Source: Streptomyces sp. CB02923
Lineage (GTDB): Bacteria; Actinomycetota; Actinomycetes; Streptomycetales; Streptomycetaceae
NCBI RefSeq assembly: GCF_001905005.1
Contig: NZ_LWKZ01000012.1
Coordinates: forward strand, 1,169,061 to 1,233,060
Direction of reading: 5' to 3'
DNA: 64,000 bases
Positions 34,109 through 42,340 of this stretch are shown here, one piece after another; within the stretch, counting starts at the first letter, position 1, and every line of letters begins with the position of its first letter. Both the position numbers and the translations under genes were made by a program. The notes under the pieces were generated by a model. It worked only from the letters and a program-made list of their open reading frames with translations, was not told the origin of the DNA and did not search any database.

Positions 34109-35248
34109 ATGCCGTTGACCCCCGAGGACGTGCGGAACAAGCAGTTCACGACCGTCCGCCTCCGAGAAGGCTATGACGAGGACGAGGTCGATGCCTTCCT
34201 CGATGAGGTCGAAGCCGAACTGACCCGTCTGCTGCGGGAGAACGAGGACCTGCGCGCCAAGCTGGCCGCCGCGACGCGAGCCGCCGCGCAGAACCAGCAG
34301 CAGAACATGCGCAAGCAGCAGGACCAGCAGCAGCAGGACCAGCAGCAACAGCACCAGCAGGGCAGGCCCGGGGCTCCCGTGCCCGCCGCCATATCCGGTC
34401 CGCAGCCGGTGCCGCCGCAGCAACAGCAGCAACAGCAGCAGTTGGGCGGCCCGCCGCAGCTGACCGGAGGGGCCCCGCAGCTGCCGGCCGGCCCCGGTGG
34501 CCACGGTCCTGGTCCGCAGGGCCCGCACGGCCCCGGCCCGATGGGGCCCGGCGGTCCGCTCGGCGGCCCGATGGGCGGTCCCGGTGGCCCCGGTGGTCAC
34601 GGCGGCCCGCAGCTGCCGCAGCCGGGTCAGGGTCCGGGCGGCGACAGCGCCGCTCGTGTGCTCTCGCTCGCGCAGCAGACCGCCGACCAGGCGATTGCGG
34701 AGGCCCGCTCCGAAGCCAACAAGATCGTTGGTGAGGCGCGCAGCCGGGCCGAGGGTCTGGAGCGGGATGCCCGCGCCAAGGCGGATGCGCTGGAGCGGGA
34801 CGCGCAGGAGAAGCACCGCGTCGCGATGGGGTCGCTGGAGTCGGCCCGCGCCACGCTGGAGCGCAAGGTCGAGGACCTGCGCGGCTTCGAGCGCGAGTAC
34901 CGTACGCGGCTGAAGTCCTACCTGGAGAGCCAGCTGCGCCAGCTGGAGAACCAGGCCGACGACTCGCTGGCGCCGCCGCGGACGCCGGCGACCGCCTCGC
35001 TGCCGCCGTCGCCGTCGATGGCGTCGGCCGGTGCCGGGTCCATGGGGGGCAACCACACCATGGGTGGCGGGCAGTCGATGGGTGGTCACGGTGGTGGCTC
35101 CGCGAGTGCTCCGTCCTACGGCGGGCAGCAGCAGATGTCGCCGGCGATGACGCAGCCGATGGCTCCGGTGCGGCCGCAGGGGCAGCAGCCGATGCAGCAG
35201 GCGCCGTCGCCGATGCGTGGGTTCCTCATCGACGAGGACGACAACTGA
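34109..35248 (+). CDS. divIVA: DivIVA (Wag31), polar growth organiser
   Basis: The 379-residue protein has the conserved N-terminal domain MPLTPEDVRNKQFTTVRLRE and GYDEDEVDAFLDEVEAEL. A long Gln/Pro/Gly-rich linker (~60-175) includes runs of up to eight Gln coded by CAG/CAA. The second coiled coil spans ~180-290 (RVLSLAQQTADQAIAEARSE, LERDARAKADALERDA), followed by a Met/Gly/Gln tail ending RGFLIDEDDN. In Streptomyces, DivIVA marks hyphal tips and directs apical growth and branching. Confidence 0.97.
   Translation: MPLTPEDVRNKQFTTVRLREGYDEDEVDAFLDEVEAELTRLLRENEDLRAKLAAATRAAAQNQQQNMRKQQDQQQQDQQQQHQQGRPGAPVPAAISGPQPVPPQQQQQQQQLGGPPQLTGGAPQLPAGPGGHGPGPQGPHGPGPMGPGGPLGGPMGGPGGPGGHGGPQLPQPGQGPGGDSAARVLSLAQQTADQAIAEARSEANKIVGEARSRAEGLERDARAKADALERDAQEKHRVAMGSLESARATLERKVEDLRGFEREYRTRLKSYLESQLRQLENQADDSLAPPRTPATASLPPSPSMASAGAGSMGGNHTMGGGQSMGGHGGGSASAPSYGGQQQMSPAMTQPMAPVRPQGQQPMQQAPSPMRGFLIDEDDN
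34305..34443 (+). repeat. CAG/CAA glutamine-codon repeats in divIVA
   Basis: Two clusters of CAG and CAA codons encode Gln-rich segments of the DivIVA linker. Such tracts can change length by slippage without breaking the frame in steps of one codon. Confidence 0.7.
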
Positions 35249-35306
35249 GCGGAGCCGCGCTTCGCGCGTAGTCGTCGCGCGTAGTGCGTAGTCGGCAATC
35301 AGGGCT

Positions 35307-35334
35307 GGGCCCCTGGGGTTATCCCCGGGGGCCC
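35307..35334 (+). terminator. Terminator after divIVA
   Basis: A 12-bp stem (one T-G pair) with a TTAT loop is followed by GGTCTTTT. It lies 59 bp after the divIVA stop and fits a factor-independent terminator for the end of the dcw cluster. The rest of 35249-35588 shows no gene. Confidence 0.8.
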
Positions 35335-35588
35335 GGTCTTTTGCGTGGGCCCGGTTGGCCCGGTTGGGGTGCGCGTTCTGCGCCGTCTGTCCGGTGGGTG
35401 GTGGGCTCGGGCCCCCGCAGGGGTCACTCCTCGACACCGTGTACGTCAACGGTGACCACATTGTGAACCCAGATACCCGGCTGCTCTGCGGGGAGACCCC
35501 TGCGTGGACCCGAGCCCGGCCGGATTGCGGCTATCCGTGCGTTTTGGGTTGGTGTGCTACGGGATTGCTGACCGGCTTGTACGCGAAC

Positions 35589-35617
35589 GGCCCCCGACGC
35601 CTGGTGCGTCGGGGGCC
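35589..35617 (-). terminator. Terminator of ileS
   Basis: A perfect 12-bp stem (GGCCCCCGACGC and its complement) with a 5-nt loop lies 26 bp past the ileS stop on the minus strand. Confidence 0.75.
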
Positions 35618-35642
35618 GCTCGGTGTTGTTCGCGCTTGGGGC

Positions 35643-38600
35643 TTACGCCTCGGTCTTTCGGAGGTGGAAGGTGAGGTTGAGGGCCTCGTCCTCGAAGGCC
35701 GGGCCGTATGTGGCGTCGGCCTCGCCGTAGGCGAAGTCCGTGGCCAGGACCTCGTCCGAGATGAGGGTGTGGTGGTCGGTCAGTGCTGTGCGGACCTCTT
35801 CGTCGGTGGTCTGCCAGCGCAGAGCGATACGGTCGGCCACGTCCAGGCCGCTGTTCTTGCGGGCCTCCTGGATGAGGCGGATGGCGTCGCGGGCCAGGCC
35901 CGCGCGGCGCAGGTCGGGGGTGATCTCCAGGTCGAGGGCCACGGTGGCGCCTGCGTCGGAGGCCACCGACCAGCCCTCGCGCGGGGTCTCGGTGATGATG
36001 ACCTCGTCGGGGGAGAGGGGAAGCGTCTCGTCGTCGACGGTGATGGTCGCCGTGCCCTCGCGCAGGGCGAGGGAGAGGGCTGCCGCGTCGGTGGCGGCGA
36101 TGGCCTTGGCCACTGCCTGGACGCCCTTGCCGAAGCGCTTGCCCAGGGCCCGGAAGTTGGCCTTGGCCGTGGTGTCGACCAGGGAGCCGCCCACCTCGGA
36201 GAGGGTGGCGAGGGTGGAGACGTTCAGTTCCTCGGTGATCTGGGTGCGCAGTTCGGGGGAGAGGGCTTCGAAGCCGGCTGCGGCGACCAGGGCGCGGGAG
36301 AGGGGCTGGCGGGTCTTGACGCCGGATTCCGCGCGGGTGGCGCGGCCCAGTTCGACCAGGCGGCGCACCAGCTGCATGTGCGTGGAGAGAGCCGGGTCGA
36401 TGAGAGTGGGGTCGGCTTCGGGCCAGGTGGAGAGGTGGACCGAGTCGGGGGCGTCGGGGGTGACCGGGACGACCAGGTCCTGCCACACGCGTTCGGTGAT
36501 GAACGGGGTGATGGGGGCCATCAGGCGGGTGACCGTTTCGATGACCTCGTGGAGCGTGCGCAGGGCCGCCTTGTCGCCCTGCCAGAAGCGGCGGCGGGAG
36601 CGGCGTACGTACCAGTTGGAGAGGTCGTCGACGAAGGAGGAGAGGAGCTTGCCGGCGCGCTGGGTGTCGAAGGTTTCGAGGGCTTCGGTGACGCCTTCGG
36701 TGAGGGCGTGGAGTTCGGACAGGAGCCAGCGGTCGAGGAGCGGGCGGTCGGCCGGGGTGGGGTCTTCGGCGCTGGGGACCCAGCTGGAGGTGCGGGCGTA
36801 CAGGGCCTGGAAGGCGACCGTGTTCCAGTAGGTGAGGAGGGTCTTGCGGACCACTTCCTGGATGGTGCCGTGGCCTACGCGGCGGGCCGCCCAGGGGGAG
36901 CCGCCGGCCGCCATGAACCAGCGGACGGCGTCGGCGCCGTGCTGGTCCATCAGCGGGATCGGGTCCAGGGTGTTGCCCAGGTGCTTGGACATCTTGCGGC
37001 CGTCCTCGGCGAGGATGTGGCCCAGGCAGACGACGTTCTCGTAGGACGACTTGTCGAAGACGAGGGTGCCGACGGCCATGAGGGTGTAGAACCAGCCGCG
37101 GGTCTGGTCGATCGCCTCGGAGATGAACTGCGCGGGGTAGCGCTTCTCGAACAGTTCCTTGTTCTTGTACGGGTAGCCCCACTGCGCGAAGGGCATGGAG
37201 CCGGAGTCGTACCAGGCGTCGATGACCTCGGGGACGCGCGTCGCGGTGCCCTGGCACGTGGGGCAGGGGAAGGTGACGGCGTCGATGTAGGGGCGGTGGG
37301 GGTCGAGGCCGGACTGGTCGGTGCCGGTGAGGTCGGTGAGCTCGGCGAGGGAGCCCACGCAGGTGAGGTGGTCTTCGGCGCAGCGCCAGATGGGGAGCGG
37401 GGTGCCCCAGTAGCGGTTGCGGGAGAGGGCCCAGTCGATGTTGTTGTTGAGCCAGTCGCCGAAGCGGCCGTGCTTGACCGACTCGGGGAACCAGTTGGTG
37501 TGCTCGTTCTCGCGCAGCAGGGCGTCCTTGACCGCGGTGGTGCGGATGTACCAGGACGGCTGGGCGTAGTAGAGCAGGGCGGTGTGGCAGCGCCAGCAGT
37601 GCGGGTAGCTGTGCTCGTAGGCGACGTGGCGGAAGAGCAGGCCGCGGGCGTCGAGGTCCGTGACGAGGTGCTCGTCGGCCTTCTTGAAGAACTGGCCGCC
37701 GACGAGGGCGAGGTCCTCCTCGAAGGTGCCGTCGGGGCGCACCGGGTTGACGACCGGCAGGCCGTAGCCGCGGCAGGTCTTGAGGTCGTCCTCACCGAAG
37801 GCCGGGGCCTGGTGGACCAGGCCCGTACCGTCCTCGGTGGTGACGTAGTCGGCGTTGACGACGAAGTTGGCGTCTTCCAGCTCGACGAGGTCGAAGGGGC
37901 GGCGGTAGGCCCAGCGCTCCATGTCGCGGCCGGTGAAGGTCCGGCCGGTCGCGGTCCAGCCCTCGCCGAGGGCCTTTTCGAGCAGGGGCTCGGCGACGAC
38001 GAGGTTTTCCCGGCCGTCGGTGGCGACGACGTAGGTGACGTCGGGGTGGGCGGCGACCGCCGTGTTGGAGACCAGCGTCCAGGGGGTGGTCGTCCAGATG
38101 AGGAGGGCCGCTTCGCCGGCCAGCGGGCCCGAGGTGAGGGGGAGGCGGACGAAGACGGAGGGGTCCACGACCGTTTCGTAGCCCTGGGCCAGTTCGTGGT
38201 CGGACAGGCCGGTGCCGCAGCGGGGGCACCAGGGGGCGACGCGGTGGTCCTGCGCGAGCAGGCCCTTGTCGAAGATCTGCTTGAGGGACCACCAGACCGA
38301 CTGGATGTAGTCGGGGTCCATGGTGCGGTACGGGTCGTCCAGGTCCGTCCAGTACCCCATCCGGGTGGTGAGGTCGGCGAAGGCGTCGGTGTGGCGGGTC
38401 ACCGACTCGCGGCACTTGGCGTTGAACTCGGCGATGCCGTACGCCTCGATGTCCTTCTTGCCGTTGAAGCCCAGTTCCTTCTCGACGGCCAGCTCGACCG
38501 GCAGGCCGTGGCAGTCCCAGCCGGCCTTGCGGCCGACGTGGTAGCCCCGCATCGTGCGGAAGCGGGGGAAGACGTCCTTGAAGACGCGGGCCTCGATGTG

Positions 38601-38783
38601 GTGGGCACCGGGCATGCCGTTGGCGGTCGGCGGGCCTTCGTAGAAGACCCATTCGGGCCGGCCCTCGGACTGCTGGAGGGTACGGGCGAAGACCTTCTGC
38701 TCGCGCCAGAAATCGAGCACCGCGTGCTCAAGGGCGGGCAGGTCTACCTGGGCGGGTACCTGGCGGTACTGAGACTGTGACAT
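35643..38783 (-). CDS. ileS: Isoleucyl-tRNA synthetase (IleRS2-like, GXHH active-site motif)
   Basis: The 1046-residue class I synthetase starts at ATG 38783, 8 nt after GGAGGAA. The ATP-site HIGH motif reads PGAHH (Gly59-Ala-His-His62), a GXHH form, and KMSK is KMSKH (597-601). The editing domain includes WTTTPWTLVSNTAVA and the C-terminal zinc/anticodon domain contains CPTCQG. The overall type is the eukaryote-like IleRS2 class, which is associated with mupirocin tolerance. Expression is controlled by the T-box leader directly upstream. Confidence 0.95.
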   Translation of the reverse strand: MSQSQYRQVPAQVDLPALEHAVLDFWREQKVFARTLQQSEGRPEWVFYEGPPTANGMPGAHHIEARVFKDVFPRFRTMRGYHVGRKAGWDCHGLPVELAVEKELGFNGKKDIEAYGIAEFNAKCRESVTRHTDAFADLTTRMGYWTDLDDPYRTMDPDYIQSVWWSLKQIFDKGLLAQDHRVAPWCPRCGTGLSDHELAQGYETVVDPSVFVRLPLTSGPLAGEAALLIWTTTPWTLVSNTAVAAHPDVTYVVATDGRENLVVAEPLLEKALGEGWTATGRTFTGRDMERWAYRRPFDLVELEDANFVVNADYVTTEDGTGLVHQAPAFGEDDLKTCRGYGLPVVNPVRPDGTFEEDLALVGGQFFKKADEHLVTDLDARGLLFRHVAYEHSYPHCWRCHTALLYYAQPSWYIRTTAVKDALLRENEHTNWFPESVKHGRFGDWLNNNIDWALSRNRYWGTPLPIWRCAEDHLTCVGSLAELTDLTGTDQSGLDPHRPYIDAVTFPCPTCQGTATRVPEVIDAWYDSGSMPFAQWGYPYKNKELFEKRYPAQFISEAIDQTRGWFYTLMAVGTLVFDKSSYENVVCLGHILAEDGRKMSKHLGNTLDPIPLMDQHGADAVRWFMAAGGSPWAARRVGHGTIQEVVRKTLLTYWNTVAFQALYARTSSWVPSAEDPTPADRPLLDRWLLSELHALTEGVTEALETFDTQRAGKLLSSFVDDLSNWYVRRSRRRFWQGDKAALRTLHEVIETVTRLMAPITPFITERVWQDLVVPVTPDAPDSVHLSTWPEADPTLIDPALSTHMQLVRRLVELGRATRAESGVKTRQPLSRALVAAAGFEALSPELRTQITEELNVSTLATLSEVGGSLVDTTAKANFRALGKRFGKGVQAVAKAIAATDAAALSLALREGTATITVDDETLPLSPDEVIITETPREGWSVASDAGATVALDLEITPDLRRAGLARDAIRLIQEARKNSGLDVADRIALRWQTTDEEVRTALTDHHTLISDEVLATDFAYGEADATYGPAFEDEALNLTFHLRKTEA

Positions 38784-39049
38784 CGGGGCGTTCCTCCGGC
38801 GGACACCTGCTGCGTTCTCCGTCCGGAGGGACGAGAGCCTGGGCTCCCGCGGTACCACCCTCCTTGGCGGTGCGTGCTCCACCGCCCCCTCATTGGGGTC
38901 GCGAGGCCGGTTCTACTCGCCTGCGGGCCGCTCGCGGGCCGCCCGTGGGCTTTCTTCCGGCGGCTCCGGGCTGATCTTCACGTCGCGCACGCCTCCGGGC
39001 TCGCACCGTCCCCGGCTCGCTCATGGCTGCGTACGACGCTACTCGTCCC
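38784..39049 (-). promoter_or_regulatory. Translational T-box riboswitch upstream of ileS
   Basis: In minus-strand RNA, the leader opens with GGGACGAGUAG (39049-39039). An AUC (Ile) specifier candidate in GAAGAUCA lies at 38975-38973. The T-box AGGGUGGUACCGCG is at 38861-38848. UGGU (38857-38854) can pair with the ACCA end of uncharged tRNA-Ile. GGAGGG beside it (38863-38858) pairs with CCCUCC (38830-38825). That same strand, as CCUCCGG (38829-38823), can pair instead with CCGGAGG of the ileS ribosome site (38799-38793). Uncharged tRNA should favour the first pairing and free translation. Confidence 0.92.
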
Positions 39050-39458
39050 ATCCGCGCCTTTCGCTGGCCCCGCGCTCCCGGCTTCTCCCCCGGCCCGAGG
39101 CCGGGAGGTGTCCCGGAGCAGGGGGACCCCCACAGTGTACGGGGCACCGGCGGTGCGGGCCGACCGGTTTTGCGGGCTGCGCCGAGTGAGGTAGCGGGTG
39201 CCGAGGGCGTGACCCGAATGGCGATACGCAGGGCGCGGGAGTCGGCGCGCGGGGGGCGGGCGGCCGGTGACGGGGTCCGCGCGGGCCGTGGGCTGGCGGT
39301 TCACCGCGCGAGCAGGGGGCACAACGGATGCAGACCCGGCTGCCGTGGGGGAGACCGGGCCGGAAAGGGCGGTGCGTCCCGTTGCCGCGTGCCTTGAGGC
39401 GATTTATCGTTCCGGTCACGATTCGCGAGCATGATCACATCGTGAAGGGGCCGCGGCC
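39050..39458. other. Gap between the ileS T-box and the DksA-like gene
   Basis: The gap must hold the divergent promoters of ileS and the downstream plus-strand gene. Around 39085-39136 is a palindromic element (CCCGGCC at 39089-39095, GGCCGGG at 39099-39105, then a G5 run and a C5 run) resembling the dispersed repeats common between Streptomyces genes. No credible ORF is seen. Confidence 0.5.
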
Positions 39459-40328
39459 ATGGTGGCGAAGAAGACCGCCGCGAAGAAGAGCACGGCGGAT
39501 GCCGGGAAGGCCGCGGCCGGGAAGCCGGGAACCGCGGCGAAGAAGCGGGTGTCCGCCGCCACGGCGATGAGTGCGCAGGCCGCGCCGGACACCCCGGCCA
39601 CGGAGCCGGAGCATCCGCCCGCGGCCGAGAAGTCGGCCGAGAAGACGGCGAAGAAGACGGCGAAGAAGACGGCCAAGAAGGCGACCGGGAAGAAGGCCGC
39701 GGCGAAGAAGGCGGTGGAGGAGGCCGGGGAGTCCCCTCCGGACGGCGGACCCGCGGCCCGGAAGGCCGCGCCCCGGAAGGCGGCCAGGAAGACCGCACCT
39801 GCCGAGAAGGCGGTGCCCGCGAAGAAGACGGGAGCCAAGACGGTGGTGGAGAAGCAGACTCCGGGCGGGGCACCGGCCGCCGAGGCGGAGCAGGACGGGA
39901 CGACGGGCGCGGTGCCCAAGGCGCGTGCCGCGGCCCCCGGCGAGCTGGCCGTACGGCCCGGCGAGGACCCGTGGACGCCGGGTGAGGTCGCCGAGGCCCG
40001 TACGGAACTGCACGCGGAGGTCGCCCGGCTGCGTACGGAGATCGAGGCGTCCGAGGACGCGCTCGCCGGGCTGATGCGGGATTCCGGCGAAGGCACCGGC
40101 GACGAGGCGGACACCGGCAGCAAGAACATCACCCGCGAACACGAGATGGCGCTGGCCTCCAACGCGCGCGAGATGCTGCTGCAGACCGAGCGCGCGCTGG
40201 AGCGGCTGGACGCGGGCACGTACGGCCTGTGCGAGAACTGCGGCAAGCCGATCGGCAAGGCCCGGATGCAGGCGTTCCCCCGGGCGACGCTGTGTGTGGA
40301 GTGCAAGCAGCGGCAGGAACGCAGGTAG
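39459..40328 (+). CDS. DksA/TraR zinc-finger protein with a histone H1-like N-terminal tail
   Basis: The 289-residue protein has a Lys/Ala-rich N-terminal half (~1-130) with AKKTAKKTAKK-type repeats, as in histone H1 tails. A helical segment (~170-240: ARTELHAEVARLRTEIEASE, then ALERLDAGTYGLCENCGKP) leads to a four-cysteine zinc finger (CENC...CVEC, ~257-281) of the DksA/TraR type. The C-terminal part could act on RNA polymerase, while the tail could bind DNA or RNA. It lies upstream of lspA, as in other streptomycetes. Confidence 0.88.
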   Translation: MVAKKTAAKKSTADAGKAAAGKPGTAAKKRVSAATAMSAQAAPDTPATEPEHPPAAEKSAEKTAKKTAKKTAKKATGKKAAAKKAVEEAGESPPDGGPAARKAAPRKAARKTAPAEKAVPAKKTGAKTVVEKQTPGGAPAAEAEQDGTTGAVPKARAAAPGELAVRPGEDPWTPGEVAEARTELHAEVARLRTEIEASEDALAGLMRDSGEGTGDEADTGSKNITREHEMALASNAREMLLQTERALERLDAGTYGLCENCGKPIGKARMQAFPRATLCVECKQRQERR

Positions 40329-40489
40329 CACGTGTGGCGGTCAGGCGGGCAGGCCCGGCCGTCGGGCGGGAGAATCGCCCGTGGGCGGTGGCACCCGTCC
40401 CCGCAGCATCCGTACGCCTGTGCCGTACCCTCGTGCTCAGCCGGGGGCGGCCTGGCGTGCGGGATTCTACGGGCTGAGGGGCTCACAAC

Positions 40490-41176
40490 GTGGCAGAGGC
40501 GGAGCGCATCACCGGTACGCCGGAGACCGGGCCGGATTCCGAGCCGGGGACGGCGGCGGTACCGGGATCCGGGGGGAACGCCGAGGGGACGGCGCCGCGC
40601 GAGCGGGACGGGGCCCGGGGCGACGAGCCCCGGGGCGAGGACGCGGCCGGCGGCGAGGCGGGCGCCACCGCGGCCGGGGCCAAGGGCAGGGGCAAGCGGC
40701 GGATCGGCACGCTGTTCCTGGTCGCGGCCTTCGTCTACCTCCTCGACCTGGGCAGCAAGGCGCTGGTGGTCGCGAAGCTGGAGCACCACGCCCCCATCGA
40801 GGTGATCGGTTCGCTGCTGCGCCTGGAGGTGATCCGCAACCGCGGTGCCGCCTTCAGCATCGGCGAGGCGTTGACGATCTTCCTCACCATCATCGCGGCG
40901 ATCGTGATCGTGGTGATCATCCGGATCGCCCGCAAGCTGTACAGCCTCCCGTGGGGCATCGCGCTCGGCCTGCTGCTGGGCGGCGCCTTCGGCAACCTCA
41001 CCGACCGGATCTTCCGTACGCCGGGCGTCTTCGAGGGCGCGGTGGTGGACTTCATCGCACCCGCCCATTTCGCGGTCTTCAATCTCGCGGACTCGGCGAT
41101 CGTCTGCGGTGGCATCCTGATCGTGATCCTGTCCTTCCGCGGCCTGGACCCGGACGGCACGGTCCACAAGGACTGA
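40490..41176 (+). CDS. lspA: Lipoprotein signal peptidase (signal peptidase II)
   Basis: The 228-residue protein starts with GTG after GAGGGG. A charged disordered N-terminus (~1-70) is longer than usual. Four membrane spans follow, starting at ~72. The catalytic aspartates are Asp172 (GNLTDRIFR) and Asp201 (FNLADSAI), and NRGAAFSI (117-124) is the conserved LspA motif. It cleaves prolipoprotein signal peptides within the membrane after lipidation. Confidence 0.95.
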   Translation: MAEAERITGTPETGPDSEPGTAAVPGSGGNAEGTAPRERDGARGDEPRGEDAAGGEAGATAAGAKGRGKRRIGTLFLVAAFVYLLDLGSKALVVAKLEHHAPIEVIGSLLRLEVIRNRGAAFSIGEALTIFLTIIAAIVIVVIIRIARKLYSLPWGIALGLLLGGAFGNLTDRIFRTPGVFEGAVVDFIAPAHFAVFNLADSAIVCGGILIVILSFRGLDPDGTVHKD

Positions 41177-41248
41177 CGGACGGGTACGGGGCCGGCCGGG
41201 CGACCGGGGCCGGCGGGAGTGTCACAGCGGGCTGACATACTCGGTGAT

Positions 41249-42190
41249 GTGAGCACGATTCCCGAGATCCGCACCCTGCCCGTACCGGACGGCCTGGAGG
41301 GCGAGCGCGTAGACGCCGCGCTGGCCCGTATGTTCGGCTTCTCCCGTACGAAGGCCGCCGAGCTGGCGGCCGGCGGGAAGGTCCGGGTGGACGGCGCCGA
41401 AGTCATGAAGTCCGAGCGGGTGCACGGCGGCGCCTGGCTGGAAGTGGAGATGCCGCAGGCCGCGCCGCCGGTGGAGATCGTCGCCGAGCCCGTCGAGGGC
41501 ATGGAGATCGTCCATGACGACGACGACATCGTGGTCATCGTCAAGCCGGTCGGCGTCGCCGCGCACCCGAGCCCCGGCTGGACGGGCACGACCGTCATCG
41601 GCGGGCTGGCCGCCGCGGGCTTCCGTATCGCGACCTCCGGTGCCGCCGAGCGCCAGGGCATCGTGCACCGCCTCGACGTCGGCACCTCCGGCCTGATGGT
41701 GGTGGCCAAGTCGGAGCGCGCGTACACCCTGCTCAAGCAGCAGTTCCGGGAGCGTACGGTCGACAAGCGCTACCACGCCCTGGTGCAGGGCCACCCGGAC
41801 CCGATGAGCGGCACGATCGACGCACCCATCGGCCGGCACCCGCAGCACGACTACAAGTGGGCGGTGACGGCCGACGGCAAGGCGTCGGTCACGCACTACG
41901 ACCTCATCGAGGCGTTCCGGGCGGCCAGCCTGCTGGACATCAAGCTGGAGACGGGGCGTACGCACCAGATCCGGGTCCACATGTCCGCGCACCGCCACCC
42001 GTGCGTCGGCGACCTGACCTACGGCGCCGACCCGACGCTGGCCAAGCGGCTGGGTCTCACCCGGCAGTGGCTGCACGCGATGCGGCTGGGCTTCGAGCAC
42101 CCGGCCGACGGGCAGTGGGTGGAGTTCGAGAGCGCCTATCCGGAGGACCTCCAGCGCGCCCTGGACCGGGTGCGGTCCGAGAGCGCCTGA
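41249..42190 (+). CDS. RluD-family 23S rRNA pseudouridine synthase
   Basis: The 313-residue protein has an N-terminal S4 RNA-binding domain (ERVDAALARMFGFSRTKAAEL, GGKVRVDGAEVMKS) and a RluA/RluD catalytic domain with Asp143 in HRLDVGTSGLMVVAK. LETGRTHQIRVHMSAHRHP is a second family motif. It probably isomerises uridines of helix 69 in 23S rRNA (family knowledge). GTG 41249 was chosen over the in-frame GTG at 41219; neither has a strong ribosome site. It follows lspA by 72 bp. Confidence 0.9.
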   Translation: MSTIPEIRTLPVPDGLEGERVDAALARMFGFSRTKAAELAAGGKVRVDGAEVMKSERVHGGAWLEVEMPQAAPPVEIVAEPVEGMEIVHDDDDIVVIVKPVGVAAHPSPGWTGTTVIGGLAAAGFRIATSGAAERQGIVHRLDVGTSGLMVVAKSERAYTLLKQQFRERTVDKRYHALVQGHPDPMSGTIDAPIGRHPQHDYKWAVTADGKASVTHYDLIEAFRAASLLDIKLETGRTHQIRVHMSAHRHPCVGDLTYGADPTLAKRLGLTRQWLHAMRLGFEHPADGQWVEFESAYPEDLQRALDRVRSESA

Positions 42191-42340
42191 GCCGCACGCC
42201 GCGCGCGGGGCGGAGCGGTTTCCGGGCGGCGGTAGACCGGACGGCCGAGCGGCCCGACTGCTCGTCCGAGCGGTTTTTGCACGCTTCATGGCAGGCTTGG
42301 GGCGGAAAGTGATCGATCTCGACCCCGGAGCGTAGTCACC

